This document shows, piece by piece, positions 19,468 to 28,429 of a stretch of DNA of 64,000 bases. The notes under the pieces are model-generated. The model was not told the DNA's origin. It did no database searches and was given only the letters and a program-made list of their open reading frames with translations. Each line of letters starts with the position of its first letter. Position 1 is the stretch's first letter. The stretch is from Desulfonatronovibrio magnus (GTDB lineage Bacteria > Desulfobacterota > Desulfovibrionia > Desulfovibrionales > Desulfonatronovibrionaceae): the NCBI RefSeq assembly GCF_000934755.1, contig NZ_JYNP01000030.1, forward strand, positions 1 through 64,000, written 5' to 3'. Both the position numbers and the translations under genes were made by a program.

Positions 19468-21737
19468 TTAAGCTTTTTGGCAGGCAAATTCAGAGAAGTT
19501 TGACTAAAGACCTCATTGTGGGGATTTCATTGTCCCTTGCCGTCTTACTGACTGCTCTCGGCGCAATCTTTTATTTTTATCTTACCGAGAGGTACAGTGC
19601 TGACATACAAAACAGATCTGAAATGCTGAGCGATGAAATAGCTCATGTTCTTTCCAGACCAGCTTGGAACCTGGACCATGATTTTGCCACCCATATTGCT
19701 TCGGCCTATTTACATAATGAAATAGTGAGCGGTATCAGACTGATTTTCAGTCCTGAGACTGTTGTTTTTGACCATATTCCAGACCATAACGGGCAGGATC
19801 TCTTTGGAAAGACCAGGGATATCTATTTTGAAAATGATTTTTTTGAACCACACGTTGTAGGCGAGGTGGAAATATGGTTTTCCAGACATCAAATTCATGA
19901 AATGCAGAATAATATAATCCGCATTGTAGGGGTGACGTTACTGAGTTCAATTGTGATTATTGTACTGGTTATTCAGATTCTAATGTCATTATTGCTCAAA
20001 AGGCCACTCTCAAGTTTGCATAAAAGTATCCGGTCCATAGCAGCAGGTAATTATAAAAGCTTTATAAGGCCGGTGCCGCAGGAGGATATAAATGCAATTA
20101 TTTCAGATGTTAATCTAATGGCAGAATGTATAGCCGATCATACCAGCCGTCTCAGTCTGGAAATTAATGACCGCAAGCAGGTGGAAAAGGACTTGCGGGA
20201 GAGAGGCAGACAATTACAGAGTTTGAGCGATAATTTGCCGGATGGATATGTGTATCAATGTATCATGAGTGATGATGAAAAACGTTTTACTTACATCAGT
20301 GCCGGGGCCCAGCGCCTGCATAAAGTGTCTGTAACTGATATCCTGGCCGATTACCGGGCATTTTATAACCTGTTTACTGAACAGGACAGAGAGCATATTC
20401 TGGAGCAGGAGAATAGAGCGACTGAAACCATGTCGCAATTCAATACGACAGCGAGATATATCTCACCTGATAATGAACTGCGGTGGATGTCTCTAACAGC
20501 TGCCCCAAGGCTGACTGCAGAGGGTGATCTTGTCTGGGAAGGTATTGCCATGGATATTACTGCTCAAAAAAACCTTGAAGAGCAGCTGCGTCAGTCCCAG
20601 AAAATGGAATCAGTGGGTATTCTGGCAGGAGGTATTGCTCATGATTTTAATAATATTCTCCAGGCCATGAGTGGGAATATTCAGCTGATCTTAATGCATA
20701 AATCCAAAAACGATCATGACACAAAACGGTTGGAGATCATAGCGGGATCAATAGATCGGGCAGCCAGGCTTGTAAGGCAGCTGCTTCTGTTCAGCCGCAA
20801 AGCTGATGTTATGCGCCAATGCCTTGATCTCAATACTATTGCGCGTGATTCTATTGTCATGCTGCAGAGAATTATTCCCAAAATGATCAGCGTACAGTTT
20901 GCTCCTGATGAAAATTTATGGACAATTGAAGCAGACCCGGTTCAAGTCGAACAGGTAATCTTAAATCTGGGTACCAATGCAGCTGATGCCATGCTTGAAG
21001 GTGGCAGATTGACCATTGAAACAAAAAATGTGGATCTTGATGATGACTACGTCTCAAGTCAGCTGGATATCCAGCCTGGACAATATGTTATGCTTTGCAT
21101 CTCTGATACCGGACATGGTATGGACACAGTTACTCTCGCCAGTATTTATGATCCTTTTTTTACTACCAAAGAAGTGGGTAAGGGAACAGGACTGGGGCTG
21201 GCTACGGTCTATGGAATAGTTAAAAGTCATGGTGGCAGTATTCATTGCTATAGCGAACCGGGACAGGGGACAACTTTCAGGATCTATTGGCCCCGGGCTG
21301 TGAATGAGCCTGCCCTAAAAGCGTTGGATCAGCCTGAAGTTGAATCTTCCTGGATTGTCAAGGGTAATGAGACAATACTGGTAGTGGACGATGACTTAGA
21401 TATTCTGGAATTGACTGCAGAAGCTCTCGAGGGCTATGGCTATCAGATTCTGACGGCTGCCAGCGGCGAAGAAGCCCTGTCAAAGTACTCGGAGCGAAAA
21501 GGTGAGATAGATATGGTGATCCTGGATTTAAACATGCCCGGTATGGGCGGCAGGCAATGTTTGGATCAGTTGCTGACAAAGGATGCAGCAGTCAAAGTGC
21601 TTGTGGCCAGTGGCTACTCCTTAACCGGGCAGGCTGCAGATGTACTCAAAAGTGGTGCTGCGGGATACATTGGCAAGCCTTTTCAATTTAGTGAACTGCT
21701 GATCAAAATCAGGGAAATATTGAGTAAAGGAGAATAA
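19464..21737 (+). CDS. Membrane hybrid histidine kinase (PAS, HATPase, C-terminal receiver)
   Basis: 757 residues. Membrane helices lie near 18-41 and 151-178 and enclose a periplasmic sensor loop of about 110 residues. HAMP follows at 179-230, a PAS unit near 258-370, and an NtrB-type HisKA with His near 393 (GGIAHDFNNILQ). HATPase follows (DTGHGMD, GTGLGLATVYG), then a receiver from about 638 with phospho-Asp near 688 (LDLNMPGMGG) and Lys in YIGKPF. The gene overlaps the upstream binding protein by 4 bp, so the pair should be translated together and probably forms one two-part sensor. No DNA-binding regulator is adjacent. Confidence 0.92.
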   Translation: MIKLFGRQIQRSLTKDLIVGISLSLAVLLTALGAIFYFYLTERYSADIQNRSEMLSDEIAHVLSRPAWNLDHDFATHIASAYLHNEIVSGIRLIFSPETVVFDHIPDHNGQDLFGKTRDIYFENDFFEPHVVGEVEIWFSRHQIHEMQNNIIRIVGVTLLSSIVIIVLVIQILMSLLLKRPLSSLHKSIRSIAAGNYKSFIRPVPQEDINAIISDVNLMAECIADHTSRLSLEINDRKQVEKDLRERGRQLQSLSDNLPDGYVYQCIMSDDEKRFTYISAGAQRLHKVSVTDILADYRAFYNLFTEQDREHILEQENRATETMSQFNTTARYISPDNELRWMSLTAAPRLTAEGDLVWEGIAMDITAQKNLEEQLRQSQKMESVGILAGGIAHDFNNILQAMSGNIQLILMHKSKNDHDTKRLEIIAGSIDRAARLVRQLLLFSRKADVMRQCLDLNTIARDSIVMLQRIIPKMISVQFAPDENLWTIEADPVQVEQVILNLGTNAADAMLEGGRLTIETKNVDLDDDYVSSQLDIQPGQYVMLCISDTGHGMDTVTLASIYDPFFTTKEVGKGTGLGLATVYGIVKSHGGSIHCYSEPGQGTTFRIYWPRAVNEPALKALDQPEVESSWIVKGNETILVVDDDLDILELTAEALEGYGYQILTAASGEEALSKYSERKGEIDMVILDLNMPGMGGRQCLDQLLTKDAAVKVLVASGYSLTGQAADVLKSGAAGYIGKPFQFSELLIKIREILSKGE

Positions 21738-21740
21738 TTT

Positions 21741-22865
21741 ATGAAATGGTTTTTTTTCGTACAAACCGGGATGACAGCCTTTATTGTTTTGGTTTTGCTT
21801 GTGGGATGTGGTGGGGGCACCAGCAAGGATGATGAAGAACTGAATCGTCAGATTGGACAGATGCTCATGATAGGTTTTCGTGGACTGGAAGTGGATGAAA
21901 ACCACTTTATTGTCAGAGATATCCAGGAAGGCCGTGTGGGTGGGGTAATACTGTTTGATCGAGACGTGGCTTTAAGCTCGGATATACGCAATATTGAATC
22001 TCCTGAGCAGTTGAAAAAACTGACAGCAAGCCTGCAGAGCCTGACTGACGATCCCCTTCTCATTGCAGTGGATCAGGAGGGGGGCAGAGTAGCAAGGCTT
22101 AAAGAAAAGCATGGATTTCCGCCTACTGTATCTCAAGGCTGGTTAGGCAAAGCAGATGACCTGCAGCTTACCTTTGACTATGCATCACAAACAGCCCAGT
22201 TACTGGCTGACATGGGAATCAATGTCAATCTTACTCCAGTAGTTGATGTTAATGTTAACCCTGACAACCCGGTTATTGGCAGACTTGAGCGGAGTTTCTC
22301 AGATGATCCTCAAAAGGTTGCACTGCATTCCGCACAAGTCATAGAAGCCCACCGCGAGCATAATATCATTACTGCCCTGAAACACTTTCCAGGACATGGC
22401 AGTTCCACACAGGACTCGCACCACGGTTTTACTGATGTTACTGATACATGGAAAGAATACGAACTGAAACCCTATACTTTGCTCTTTGACTCTACCGGGG
22501 TTGATATGGTCATGACTGCTCATGTTTTTAATGCCCGCTTAGATTCACAGTGGCCGGCAACCTTGTCTTACAGTATATTGCATGATCTTCTGCGTGTTGA
22601 AATGGGGTTTGACAAGGTTATTATATCCGATGACATGCAGATGGGGGCCATAAGGGATCAGTACGGCCTTAATACTGCTGTTGAAAGAACTATACTCTCT
22701 GGAGCTGATATAATAATTTTTGGTAATAATCTTGTATATGACGAAGAGATTGCCTCAAAAGTACGGGACATTATCATCAACAAGGTTTATCAGGGCAAGA
22801 TAAGCCGGGGGCGCATTCAGGAGTCTTATGACCGGATTATGAAGCTTAAAGAGGGTTTGTCTTAA
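21741..22865 (+). CDS. Family 3 glycoside hydrolase, NagZ-like beta-N-acetylhexosaminidase lipoprotein
   Basis: 374 residues with an N-terminal lipobox (LLVGCGG), so it is anchored in the envelope. The GH3 barrel shows DQEGGRVARL, NLTPVVDVN and the NagZ-type loop KHFPGHGSSTQDSHHG holding the catalytic His/Asp dyad. The nucleophile region VIISDDMQMGAI is intact. NagZ enzymes remove N-acetylglucosamine from anhydromuropeptides during peptidoglycan recycling; classical NagZ is cytoplasmic, so a lipoprotein form points to an envelope role. Start ATG has AAGGAGAA upstream and lies 3 bp after the kinase stop. Confidence 0.9.
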   Translation: MKWFFFVQTGMTAFIVLVLLVGCGGGTSKDDEELNRQIGQMLMIGFRGLEVDENHFIVRDIQEGRVGGVILFDRDVALSSDIRNIESPEQLKKLTASLQSLTDDPLLIAVDQEGGRVARLKEKHGFPPTVSQGWLGKADDLQLTFDYASQTAQLLADMGINVNLTPVVDVNVNPDNPVIGRLERSFSDDPQKVALHSAQVIEAHREHNIITALKHFPGHGSSTQDSHHGFTDVTDTWKEYELKPYTLLFDSTGVDMVMTAHVFNARLDSQWPATLSYSILHDLLRVEMGFDKVIISDDMQMGAIRDQYGLNTAVERTILSGADIIIFGNNLVYDEEIASKVRDIIINKVYQGKISRGRIQESYDRIMKLKEGLS

Positions 22866-23175
22866 CACTAATGCAGGTTGTACCCGTAACCCAATTTAAA
22901 CAAGGATCGTTAAGTTGGGGCGATAACTTTAATTTTAGGCTGAAGGCTGAAGGCTGAAGGCTGAAGGCTGAAGACTGAAGGCTGAAGACTGAAGGCTGAA
23001 GGCTGAAGGCTGAAGACTGAAGGTTTAAGGCTGAAGGTTGAAGGTTGAAGACTGAAGGTTTAAGGCTGAAGGCTGAAGGTTGAAGGCTGAAGGTTTAAGG
23101 CTGAAGGCTGAAGGCTGAAGGTTGAAGGCTGAAGGTTGAAGACTGAAGGTTTAAGGCTGAAGGTTGAAGGTTGAA
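22866..23175 (-). repeat. Family C element with expanded (TTCAGCC)n array
   Basis: On the + strand, about 33 consecutive 7-bp units of the form GGCTGAA, GACTGAA, GGTTGAA or GGTTTAA run from about 22938 to 23174 with no phase break. The flank (22866-22937) is the family C segment, read on the minus strand as AACTTAA...TTTAAATTGGGTTACGGGTAC. Apparent ORFs through this array are repeat artefacts. Confidence 0.85.
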
Positions 23176-23225
23176 GAATAAGGATTTTGGGTATTATTGC
23201 TCTTGTCAGGGTTAAAAATTTTCTT

Positions 23226-23392
23226 GTTACACCTCGTTCCCAGGCTCCAGCCTGGGGACGTTTAGTTCTTGCGGCTCCAGCCGCTTCTTCATACCAAAAC
23301 CTGGATTCCGGCTTTCGCCGGAATGACGGTAAAGAGTAAAAACTTGCTTTAACCGTCACCCCGGACTTGATCCGGGGTCCAGTTTTTTTTGA
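23226..23392. repeat. GGCTCCAGCC hairpin and CCGGAATGACGG-type repeats
   Basis: GTTCCCAGGCTCCAGCCTGGGGAC (23237-23260) is a near-perfect inverted repeat, followed by GCGGCTCCAGCCGC. Next come TTCCGGCTTTCGCCGGAA and ACCCCGGACTTGATCCGGGGT, hairpins of a type found in many proteobacterial genomes. The same GTTCCCAGGCT hairpin recurs at 23997, 24084, 35779 and 57996. Confidence 0.7.
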
Positions 23393-23848
23393 AGTTACTT
23401 GTAAGTTCCTCACCTGGGTGGACCGGGACCGAACTTGTGAGTAACTGTCTTTAAAGTGGAGCCTGCATCCTGCAGGCTATTAAATTCCAGGCGGCTGGAA
23501 GCCGCCTCCACCTTGAAGAGCTGTCCCATATTTGGAAACTGGGACAGTCCCCGCGAGGTGCTACAAACAAGACTGATGCTGCATTGGTTCCTGGAAGAAA
23601 TTTGCTTAAATGAAAAAATTTACACAGCGAGGGACAGCCCCCCTCCGGGCTGTAAGCCTCCGGGCAGGAAGCTGTGCCAGGCGCAAAGTTCCCATCTTTG
23701 ACGGAATTTTTCAGGCAAATGTGCATCATTCATAAGCAAAAATCGTAAAAACATGAAAATTGTAACCGTCTGATTTTATTGGCAAAAAGATTATAGTTGC
23801 TTGTAAGCTCCTCCCCCGGGCGGATCGGGACCGAACGTGTGAGTAACT
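23393..23848 (+). repeat. Family A dispersed repeat, full-length copy with a palindromic module at each end
   Basis: 456 bp. The 54-bp module AGTTACTTGTAAG...GTGAGTAACT occurs at 23393-23446 and again, in the same orientation, at 23795-23848. The body holds a GGAGCCTGC...GCCGCCTCC stem, GGGACAGTCCC, the CTCCGGGCTGTAAGCCTCCGGG hairpin and GGCAAATGTGCAT. This copy best defines the family. Each module is itself palindromic. No protein is encoded. Confidence 0.85.
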
Positions 23849-24190
23849 TGAAATAGCCTTAACACGTTAGAGATTGCCGCGCTCGAAGACTCGCTCGCAA
23901 TGACAACTTAGCTGTCAGGGATGTAGTTGCTGAAAACCTGTCACCCAAGAGGGAGCCTAAGCAACCGAAGCAATCTGTATGGTAAAACCACCCCTCGTTC
24001 CCAGGCTCCAGCCTGGGGACGTCTTGCTCTTGCGGCTCCAGCCGCCTCTTCAAAAAGTAGCTGGAGCCACAAAAAAAAGAGATGTTCCCAGGCTGGAGCC
24101 TGGGAACAAGAGCAAATATACTGATATTTGTAAGTGTTTAATTTTATTGTTAATATGATTCCAGTTACTTAGAAGCTATAAAATATCGAT
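23849..24190. repeat. Mixed short repeats before the diguanylate cyclase gene
   Basis: The stretch contains GATTGCCGCGCTCGAAGACT with GCTCGCAATGAC (a common dispersed repeat), two copies of the GTTCCCAGGCT hairpin (23997-24020 and 24084-24110), and a short family A end, GATTCCAGTTACTTAGAAGC, at 24158-24177. I see no gene here. Confidence 0.65.
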
Positions 24191-24262
24191 ACAAAGAGTA
24201 CACTCCAGTTTTCAGAATCGCTTTATGTTCGAGGTACATTGTAACAGCTCCGGAGGGCGAGT

Positions 24263-26692
24263 ATGCGTGGTGCGCCAAAAAAGAAAAAGATAAATGGCTG
24301 GGACAAAATTAGTAATTATCTGCTTAAAATTTTAAAACCTTATGATTGGACTCTTTCCTTTCGCTTCATAGTTATACCTGCTGTTTTCCTTTTTCTCGTT
24401 GTTTTGATTACTTCTCTTTTTTTTGCACGCAGTATTCACATGTCATCCCAGGAGCATCTTACCGAACGACTTCATCTTGGACATTCTTTACTGAATAACC
24501 AGTTCAGGGAGAACTTCAGATTTATTGACTTCAGCGCAGCCCGTATTGCAGAGAATCCAGATGTAATCCAGGCTTTTTCCTCACGGGATTTGTCTCTAAT
24601 CAATGACCTGCTTAAACAATCCACAGACCCCATCAGACAACTGCCAGGTTTCAACTCTCTTGATTTCTGTATTTACCTTGACTTGGACCATGAAGGCCCA
24701 TTGTCTGGATGGGAGTGTACTGTCAGAAATGAAGTGATTGCACCTTTTGTCGAAAAAACATGGAAGTCACGTGATGGGAACAGCGAGATTTATGTTGGAT
24801 CCATGGGTCTGAGCAGAATAACCTTAGTGCCTGTTATTCAAGATATGAAAACTGCAGGAGTGTTCGGGATACGCATTTCTCTGAACTCCATTCTGTTCAA
24901 TCTTGATCTGCCAAGAGGAATGACCATGGTTCCGGTGGTCAGTGATGAATTTGCAGCCAATCTCAACCCGGCGCTGATAAGCATGGATTATGCTGGCTGG
25001 ATTGCCTATGATTCCAGCCATGCCTTTACTTTACTGCCGTCTGCAAGTATTGACAGTAACTGTCGATTATCCCTTGAGCGCAACAACAGCTTTTTGCTTT
25101 ATCCCTTGATGAACTCTTCCGGAAATGAACTTGGAGGTGTTATTCTTGGAATAGACCACTCGCTCATCACCAGCCACAACCAGGCTTACTGGCGGTACAT
25201 CACCATAATAAGCTTGTGTTTCGGTCTGGCAATAATTCTTACTCTTTTCATCAATCTTCTCAAGATCAAGCAGTTTTTTCAGAAGCTTAAAAGGATGGTC
25301 ATTGCTTCGCACAGCAATGATTTTTCTGATCGTTTTGAAACTGATCCTGTGCATTGTCTGGAGGTTTTGAATTGTCATAATGAAGAGTGTCCTGTGTATG
25401 AAAATCCGGCCCTGGTATGTTATCTGGAAACAGGATCCGAGGCCATTTCTCCAAGGTGGCGGGACACATGCATTTTTTTAAACAAGTATGAAGATTGTAC
25501 CAACTGTCCTGTTTATGCCATGCGCCGGGGAGACGAACTCGATGAAATGCGTAATGTGATAAATACCATGATGCGCCTTTGGAGCATTTTTCTTGATAAA
25601 AGCGGACGCCTTTTGAGCAAGGTTTTGAGAACTGAAAGCACCACTTATCATATTCCTTCTCTTGATGATGTCGCCAATAGAATGGAACAGATGGCTAACC
25701 TGACTTCTTTCAGCCATGATATCAGGGGGGTTTATCAGAAGGAAGAAGTTTACGAACAATTAAAAATTGCTTTCAGCAAAACTTTCAAGATCGATCATTT
25801 TCTGCTTTTTGAGGTCAATTCAAGTCAGAACAGGATGTCTCCTGTTCTGGACAGCCATCCGGATGATGTATTGTGTAAAAAGGATATTATTTTAAATCCT
25901 GAAATATGCAGGGCCAAGCGAATGTCCGAAGAAGTCTCTTCCGCAGGCAATGAAGCCTTATGTCCGTATTTTAATTGTGATCATTCAAGACATATTCGAT
26001 ATTGTATTCCCCTGGTTATGGGCGGTCAGGTGGGAACGGTCTTCTCTTTCATGGTTCCTCGATCTGAATGGAATATGAGGCGTGAGCAGGTAGTAGTTCT
26101 ACGTAAATATATGGAGGAAACAGCACCTATTCTTACCACTTTGCGACTTCTTGAGGTGACCAGGGAACAATCCATGCGTGATCCTTTGACTCATTGCCAG
26201 AATCGCAGATTCCTGGATGAGTATATGCAACAGTATGAACCGTTGTGCATTAGAGAAAACAAGACCATAGGTTTTTTGATGGCTGACCTGGATTACTTTA
26301 AGCAGGTAAATGATCATCACGGCCATCAGGCAGGAGATATGATGCTCAAGCAGGTTGTGAGCATTATTAAGGAAGGAATTAGGTCATCTGACTTGCTGAT
26401 CAGGTACGGTGGAGAGGAATTTTTGATTCTCCTGCCACAGGTTGAGCCTGATATGAGTGAAGCAGTGGCTGAAAAAATCCGGGCAAAAATTGAGCAATAC
26501 GAGTTTGATATTGGTGATGGCAAAAGAATAAAGAAAACCATCAGTCTCGGAGTTGCTGAGTTTCCCCATGATGCAGACAGCATGTACAAGGCGATTAAGT
26601 TTTCTGATGTAGCTCTTTATGAGGCCAAGAAAAAAGGCAGGAACAGGGTAATCAGGTTTAAGCGGGAAATGTGGACGGATGAGGACTATTAA
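24263..26692 (+). CDS. Membrane diguanylate cyclase with cysteine cluster and GAF-like domain
   Basis: 809 residues. Helices near 33-55 and 310-334 flank a Cache-like periplasmic sensor. Just inside the membrane, residues about 366-418 hold a Cys-rich motif: CHNEECP, VCYLETG, RWRDTC and CTNCPVY, a spacing that suggests metal or iron-sulfur binding or redox sensing. A GAF-like region spans about 490-630 and a GGDEF domain the last 170 residues, with RYGGEEF near 713. The GGEEF active site is intact, so the protein should make cyclic di-GMP. The I-site RxxD pattern was not confirmed. ATG 24263 has CGGAGGG upstream. Surrounding genes are unrelated. Confidence 0.9.
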   Translation: MRGAPKKKKINGWDKISNYLLKILKPYDWTLSFRFIVIPAVFLFLVVLITSLFFARSIHMSSQEHLTERLHLGHSLLNNQFRENFRFIDFSAARIAENPDVIQAFSSRDLSLINDLLKQSTDPIRQLPGFNSLDFCIYLDLDHEGPLSGWECTVRNEVIAPFVEKTWKSRDGNSEIYVGSMGLSRITLVPVIQDMKTAGVFGIRISLNSILFNLDLPRGMTMVPVVSDEFAANLNPALISMDYAGWIAYDSSHAFTLLPSASIDSNCRLSLERNNSFLLYPLMNSSGNELGGVILGIDHSLITSHNQAYWRYITIISLCFGLAIILTLFINLLKIKQFFQKLKRMVIASHSNDFSDRFETDPVHCLEVLNCHNEECPVYENPALVCYLETGSEAISPRWRDTCIFLNKYEDCTNCPVYAMRRGDELDEMRNVINTMMRLWSIFLDKSGRLLSKVLRTESTTYHIPSLDDVANRMEQMANLTSFSHDIRGVYQKEEVYEQLKIAFSKTFKIDHFLLFEVNSSQNRMSPVLDSHPDDVLCKKDIILNPEICRAKRMSEEVSSAGNEALCPYFNCDHSRHIRYCIPLVMGGQVGTVFSFMVPRSEWNMRREQVVVLRKYMEETAPILTTLRLLEVTREQSMRDPLTHCQNRRFLDEYMQQYEPLCIRENKTIGFLMADLDYFKQVNDHHGHQAGDMMLKQVVSIIKEGIRSSDLLIRYGGEEFLILLPQVEPDMSEAVAEKIRAKIEQYEFDIGDGKRIKKTISLGVAEFPHDADSMYKAIKFSDVALYEAKKKGRNRVIRFKREMWTDEDY

Positions 26693-26739
26693 AGAGGGCT
26701 TTGTCGCAAGGTAACTGGTAATTGTGGTGCTCAAGTCTG

Positions 26740-26930
26740 TTAATAAAAAAACGTATCTGTATAGCGCCTTGTATGTGGCATGGCTTCCTGCCCGGACGCA
26801 TACAGCCTGGAGGGGGACGAGCTATTCCGGTACACACAGATTCAGAAAAATGAGTCATTTTGAGCACAAATTGATGCTCAAACGAGTCTCGGAGTAGCCT
26901 GTCCTTATGCTTTCCTGTAAGCCGATAGAC
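26740..26930 (-). repeat. Degenerate family B repeat
   Basis: GTGGCATGGCTTCCTGCCCGG and a CAGCCTGGAGGGGGAC segment match family B read on the minus strand. The core contains TTTGAGCACAAATTGATGCTCAAA, a perfect hairpin also seen in the 50466 copy. The outer ends have decayed. The element ends just before the ribosome binding site of the isocitrate dehydrogenase gene. Confidence 0.7.
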
Positions 26931-26963
26931 AGATACAAAAAAACATAAAGGAGAATAAGTATC

Positions 26964-28112
26964 GTGCAGAAAACAGTGTATTTTATCGAAGGAGATGGAA
27001 TTGGTCCAGAAGTATGGAATGCAGCCCGGCCGGTTTTGGATAAGGCCTTAGAAAAGGCATATTCAGGTGAACATGGAATTGAATGGAAGGAATTACCGGC
27101 CGGGGAAAAGTCTTTTAAAGACAATGGAGAATATTTGCCTCAGTCAACTATAGACACTCTGGCCAAAGCTTCTCTGGCCATGAAAGGACCTCTGGCTACC
27201 CCAGTGAGCGGTGGGTTCAGAAGCCTTAATGTGACCTTGCGTCAGGTTCTTGATTTATATGCATGCATACGACCGGTACGCTACTTTCAAGGTATTGAAT
27301 CACCTTTAAAAAGGCCTGATCTTGTAGACATGGTGGTTTTCAGAGAAAATACAGAAGATGTTTATGCCGGGATAGAGTGGGCTGCCGGGGCGTCAGAAGT
27401 TCAAAAGCTTATTTCCTTTTTGCGGGAAGAGATGAAAGTCAATGTTTCAGAAAACGCTGCTGTGGGGCTCAAACCTGTTACAAAAAATGGCTGCCAGCGT
27501 CTGGTAAGAAAAGCTGTACAGTTTGCCATTGATCAGAAAAGACCCGGTGTAACTCTGGTACACAAGGGCAATATCATGAAATTCACAGAAGGCGCATTCA
27601 GAACCTGGGGTTATGAACTGGCAGAAAGTGAGTTTGCTGACGTAACCATTTCAGAAGAAAAGGCCGCAGACAATGAGACCAGAGTGATAATTAATGACCG
27701 TATTGCAGACGCCATGTTTCAGGAAGTACTTATGCGCCCTGAGCAGTACAGCGTCATAGCCACCACCAACCTTAACGGAGATTATCTTTCTGATGCTCTT
27801 GCTGCCCAGGTAGGTGGTCTTGGTCTTGCGCCAGGAGTGAATATGAGCGATAAGCTGGCTTTTTTTGAGCCTACTCATGGAACCGCTCCCACAATAGCAG
27901 GAAAGGATATGGCTAACCCTGGCAGCCTCATACTTTCAGGCGCCATGCTCCTGGAACACGCTGGGTGGGGTGAAGCTGCGCGGCTTATTCATAATGCTGT
28001 GGAAAAGGTTATTGCCGGCAAGAAAGTTACTGTTGATCTGGCATCACAGATTCAAGGAGCTAATCAGGTTGGGTGCCGGGAGTTTGGAGAGCTTATTGGT
28101 ATGAATTTATAA
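26964..28112 (+). CDS. icd: Isocitrate dehydrogenase
   Basis: 382 residues, homodimeric Icd type. It oxidatively decarboxylates isocitrate to 2-oxoglutarate. The substrate loop PVSGGFRSLNVTLRQ (containing the Ser phosphorylated in E. coli), FRENTEDVYAGIEW, HKGNIMKFTEGAF and NLNGDYLSDALAAQVGG are all present. The cofactor pocket differs from NADP enzymes: HGTAPTIAG has Thr-Ile where E. coli has Lys-Tyr, followed by Ala for Val351 and Ser for Arg395, changes that favour NAD. It lacks the N-terminal extension of about 25 residues and an internal loop of E. coli Icd. GTG start with AAAGGAGAA 8 bases upstream. Confidence 0.92.
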   Translation: MQKTVYFIEGDGIGPEVWNAARPVLDKALEKAYSGEHGIEWKELPAGEKSFKDNGEYLPQSTIDTLAKASLAMKGPLATPVSGGFRSLNVTLRQVLDLYACIRPVRYFQGIESPLKRPDLVDMVVFRENTEDVYAGIEWAAGASEVQKLISFLREEMKVNVSENAAVGLKPVTKNGCQRLVRKAVQFAIDQKRPGVTLVHKGNIMKFTEGAFRTWGYELAESEFADVTISEEKAADNETRVIINDRIADAMFQEVLMRPEQYSVIATTNLNGDYLSDALAAQVGGLGLAPGVNMSDKLAFFEPTHGTAPTIAGKDMANPGSLILSGAMLLEHAGWGEAARLIHNAVEKVIAGKKVTVDLASQIQGANQVGCREFGELIGMNL

Positions 28113-28204
28113 GCATATTGCTTGTATTGGTCGGGGGCCGGCAGTCATTTGAGGGGGTTCAGTTAAGGCTTATGTCGGAAAGCTGCCTGTCAAATGTGCG
28201 CCGG

Positions 28205-28345
28205 ACCCAGCCTGGAGCATTACGCGTTTCTAAGAAATGTCAATTGGGGACAGTCCCGAAGCCCGGGACAGCCCCCTCTCCGGGCTGTAAGCCTCCTGGC
28301 AGGAAGCCGTGCCACATGCAAATGGCTAAACTATTACAAATTTTT
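28205..28345 (+). repeat. Family B repeat, variant copy
   Basis: GGAGCATTACGCGTTTCTAA and TTGGGGACAGTCCCGAAGCC are followed by CTCCGGGCTGTAAGCCTCC, GGAAGCCGTGCCACATGCAA and the terminal ATGGCTAAACTATTAC. The left part differs from the 50466 copy but is shared with 51940-51985. Positions 28113-28204 and 28346-28429 show nothing else. Confidence 0.7.
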
Positions 28346-28429
28346 TCAGTTTTCAAAAAAAGGGTAATGCTTCCATCCAGCCAAAACCGCTAAGTATTCA
28401 CCATTTTGCGAGGACAGCCCGCTTCAGTA

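Noticed and set aside
23060-23413. Open reading frame on the minus strand
   Set aside because: It is translated entirely from the heptamer array and adjoining hairpin repeats; the peptide is a 7-residue periodicity with no fold.
17078-23848. Transposase inside family A elements
   Set aside because: No frame in any copy shows a transposase motif; the frames are short and differ between copies.
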